From assembly GCF_022808915.1 (NCBI RefSeq), contig NZ_JAKZFS010000002.1, positions 1 to 64,000 on the forward strand: a DNA stretch of 64,000 nucleotides. Reading direction: 5' to 3'. This document shows positions 62,955 through 64,000 of the stretch, one piece after another. Each line of letters starts with the position of its first letter. The stretch's first letter is position 1. The notes beneath the pieces are model-generated. The model worked only from the letters and a program-made list of their open reading frames with translations, was not told the origin of the DNA and searched no databases. Source of the stretch: Fundidesulfovibrio terrae. GTDB taxonomy: Bacteria > Desulfobacterota > Desulfovibrionia > Desulfovibrionales > Desulfovibrionaceae. A program made the translations under genes and the position numbers.

Positions 62955-64000
62955 CTAGCGCGCGGCGGCATCCAGGCGGGTTATGAATTCGCCCAGGGCG
63001 GAGGCCAGGGTCTTGTCCAGGCCGAAGACCAGCCCCATGGACAGGGTATTCCCCTGCTGGGCGAAGCTCTTCACCTGGGCGCGCAGGCTGGCAACGCGCA
63101 GCCCCTCCATGGGGATGGCCAGGTTGAACCGGTCGCCCGTCATGACGTTGCAGATCAGCTCCCCGTCGTCCAGGTTGGCCACCACGCGGCAGCCCCCGGC
63201 GCTGATGTCGGTGACGTACCCGGACATGCGCAGGTGCTCGTTCTCCAGGCTGGCCGGCAGCTGGCACTTCACCCGGGGGTGCTTGCGGCGCATGAGGATT
63301 TCGATCTTCTTGGGGTAGGCGAAGAAGACCATGGGCCTGGGTTTGGTGATGAACTTGGTGACGGAGGTGAGGAATCCGTAGTGGGAGCCGTGGTCCTCGA
63401 AGCGGACCCGCAACCCCATGCCGGGCTTGGGGCAGTTCTTGAGTCCGGAGCTTATGGGCATTTCGGCGATGATGGTCTCGGAGCCGTCCACGCCCAGGAT
63501 TGAAGACTGGTCGTAGAGGTGGCTCCCCGTGAACTGGATGTCCAGGGGGTCGAGGACCTTGAGCGAAACCTGGCTGGCGTCGCCCACGCGTGCGGTGGCG
63601 TCGCGCATGGAGCGGCTGCTGGCCAGGTGCGGTCGGGCGTCCCGGGATGTTTCCTTGCACTCGTCGCCCTGCATGCACTCCATTTTTTTGAGATGGTCGA
63701 TGAACCGGGACACGGCCTGGCTCGATGTCGACCCGTTACGGAAGGCCATCCCGAGGTTCAGCAGGCCATCCTTGCGGGTGCAGGCGCGCACCTGGGCCGA
63801 CAGGGTCTGGGTGCGGAGGCCGTCCACGGGGAGACGGATGTCGAGCTGGTCGCCTTTCTTGACGGAGCGGTCGAGCCCGGCCTCGCGCGTGCTGGCCACG
63901 ATGCGGCATCCGCCCATGCTGATGTCGCGGATGTGACCGCTTGCGAACAGGCTCTGCCCTTCGATGATGGTGGGGACGAGGCATTTGATGCGCGGGTGGC
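62955..64000 (-). CDS. Tandem PilZ-domain protein (N terminus beyond the window)
   Basis: The reading frame continues through the window edge. In the visible part there are two PilZ copies: one at the edge (HPRIKC ... HIRDISMGGCRI) and one near residue 200 of the visible part (RRKHPRVKC ... GYVTDISAGGCRV). Each has the RxxxR-like basic motif and DxSxGG that bind cyclic di-GMP. Between them lies a YcgR N-terminal-like domain (YGFLTSVTKFITKPRPMVFFAYP). Possibly a flagellar brake-type effector for the local GGDEF output. Confidence 0.85.
   Translation of the reverse strand, partial: HPRIKCLVPTIIEGQSLFASGHIRDISMGGCRIVASTREAGLDRSVKKGDQLDIRLPVDGLRTQTLSAQVRACTRKDGLLNLGMAFRNGSTSSQAVSRFIDHLKKMECMQGDECKETSRDARPHLASSRSMRDATARVGDASQVSLKVLDPLDIQFTGSHLYDQSSILGVDGSETIIAEMPISSGLKNCPKPGMGLRVRFEDHGSHYGFLTSVTKFITKPRPMVFFAYPKKIEILMRRKHPRVKCQLPASLENEHLRMSGYVTDISAGGCRVVANLDDGELICNVMTGDRFNLAIPMEGLRVASLRAQVKSFAQQGNTLSMGLVFGLDKTLASALGEFITRLDAAAR

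Overview
The window reads as chromosome of a GC-rich, Gram-negative sulfate-reducer-like deltaproteobacterium, most likely a Desulfovibrionaceae member (family-level inference only). Grounds: the yceD-rpmF-plsX-fabH-fabG-acpP-fabF-glyA order, a rubrerythrin, a tetrathionate-reductase-type molybdoenzyme operon, a PEP-CTERM protein, a ferredoxin:thioredoxin-reductase-like protein, many PAS/HAMP/PilZ/two-component genes, and GC-rich intergenic hairpin repeats.

Layout. 1-300: end of an rRNA operon (23S 3' end, 5S, terminator). 0.5-5.5 kb: an SDR oxidoreductase, an EamA permease, a DUF945-like protein and the pair dCMP deaminase-ribD. 5.5-14.3 kb: a long minus-strand operon for lipid synthesis (yceD, rpmF, plsX, fabH, fabG, acpP, fabF) that runs through a GT-C-type membrane glycosyltransferase into glyA; rpmB is divergent. 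14.8-17.1 kb: an ABC ATPase, an FtsX-type permease and a DUF2318 cysteine protein, resembling part of Fet/P19-type metal transport loci. 17.4-24.3 kb: gltX, a repeat-rich intergenic region with a 66-bp perfect palindrome, a chemoreceptor, a PEP-CTERM protein and two gmd-type GDP-sugar genes. 24.5-30.3 kb: a Zra-like envelope/metal stress locus (Gly-rich secreted protein, ZraP-like protein, membrane protein with three helical repeats, histidine kinase, sigma-54 activator, HPt protein). 30.5-37.3 kb: NarL-type regulator, FTR-like protein plus redoxin, polar amino-acid ABC components, tmk, HD exonuclease, surE, a response regulator and a Cys-rich secreted protein. 37.4-44.3 kb: torD-like chaperone and ttrA, ttrC, ttrB with 4-base overlaps, then degP. 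44.5-50.4 kb: acyltransferase 3, a CusSR-like two-component pair, a eukaryotic-type UDP-glucose pyrophosphorylase and a second EamA permease. 50.5-52.5 kb: an AT-rich island with one gene, a NACHT NTPase fused to an alpha/beta hydrolase. 52.6-64 kb: AraC regulator, CMD protein, PAS-GGDEF protein and PAS hybrid kinase, rubrerythrin, fba, gap, response regulator, nucleoside-recognition membrane protein, lytic transglycosylase and a tandem PilZ protein cut by the window edge.

Two observations stand out. First, the NACHT-hydrolase gene has all the NACHT motifs and an intact Ser-Asp/His hydrolase triad, differs sharply in base composition from its neighbours, and is a good candidate for a single-gene antiphage system. 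Second, two separate operons (DUF2318-ABC and the Zra-like locus) share the same pair of sites: an 18-base inverted repeat TGTGCA-N6-TGCACA lying 60-75 bases upstream of a GG-N10-GC sigma-54 promoter of the form TGGCAT-N6-TGCTT. Because a sigma-54 activator is encoded in one of them, this looks like a small regulon readable from the window itself. A dispersed intergenic hairpin family with compensatory stem changes is a third.
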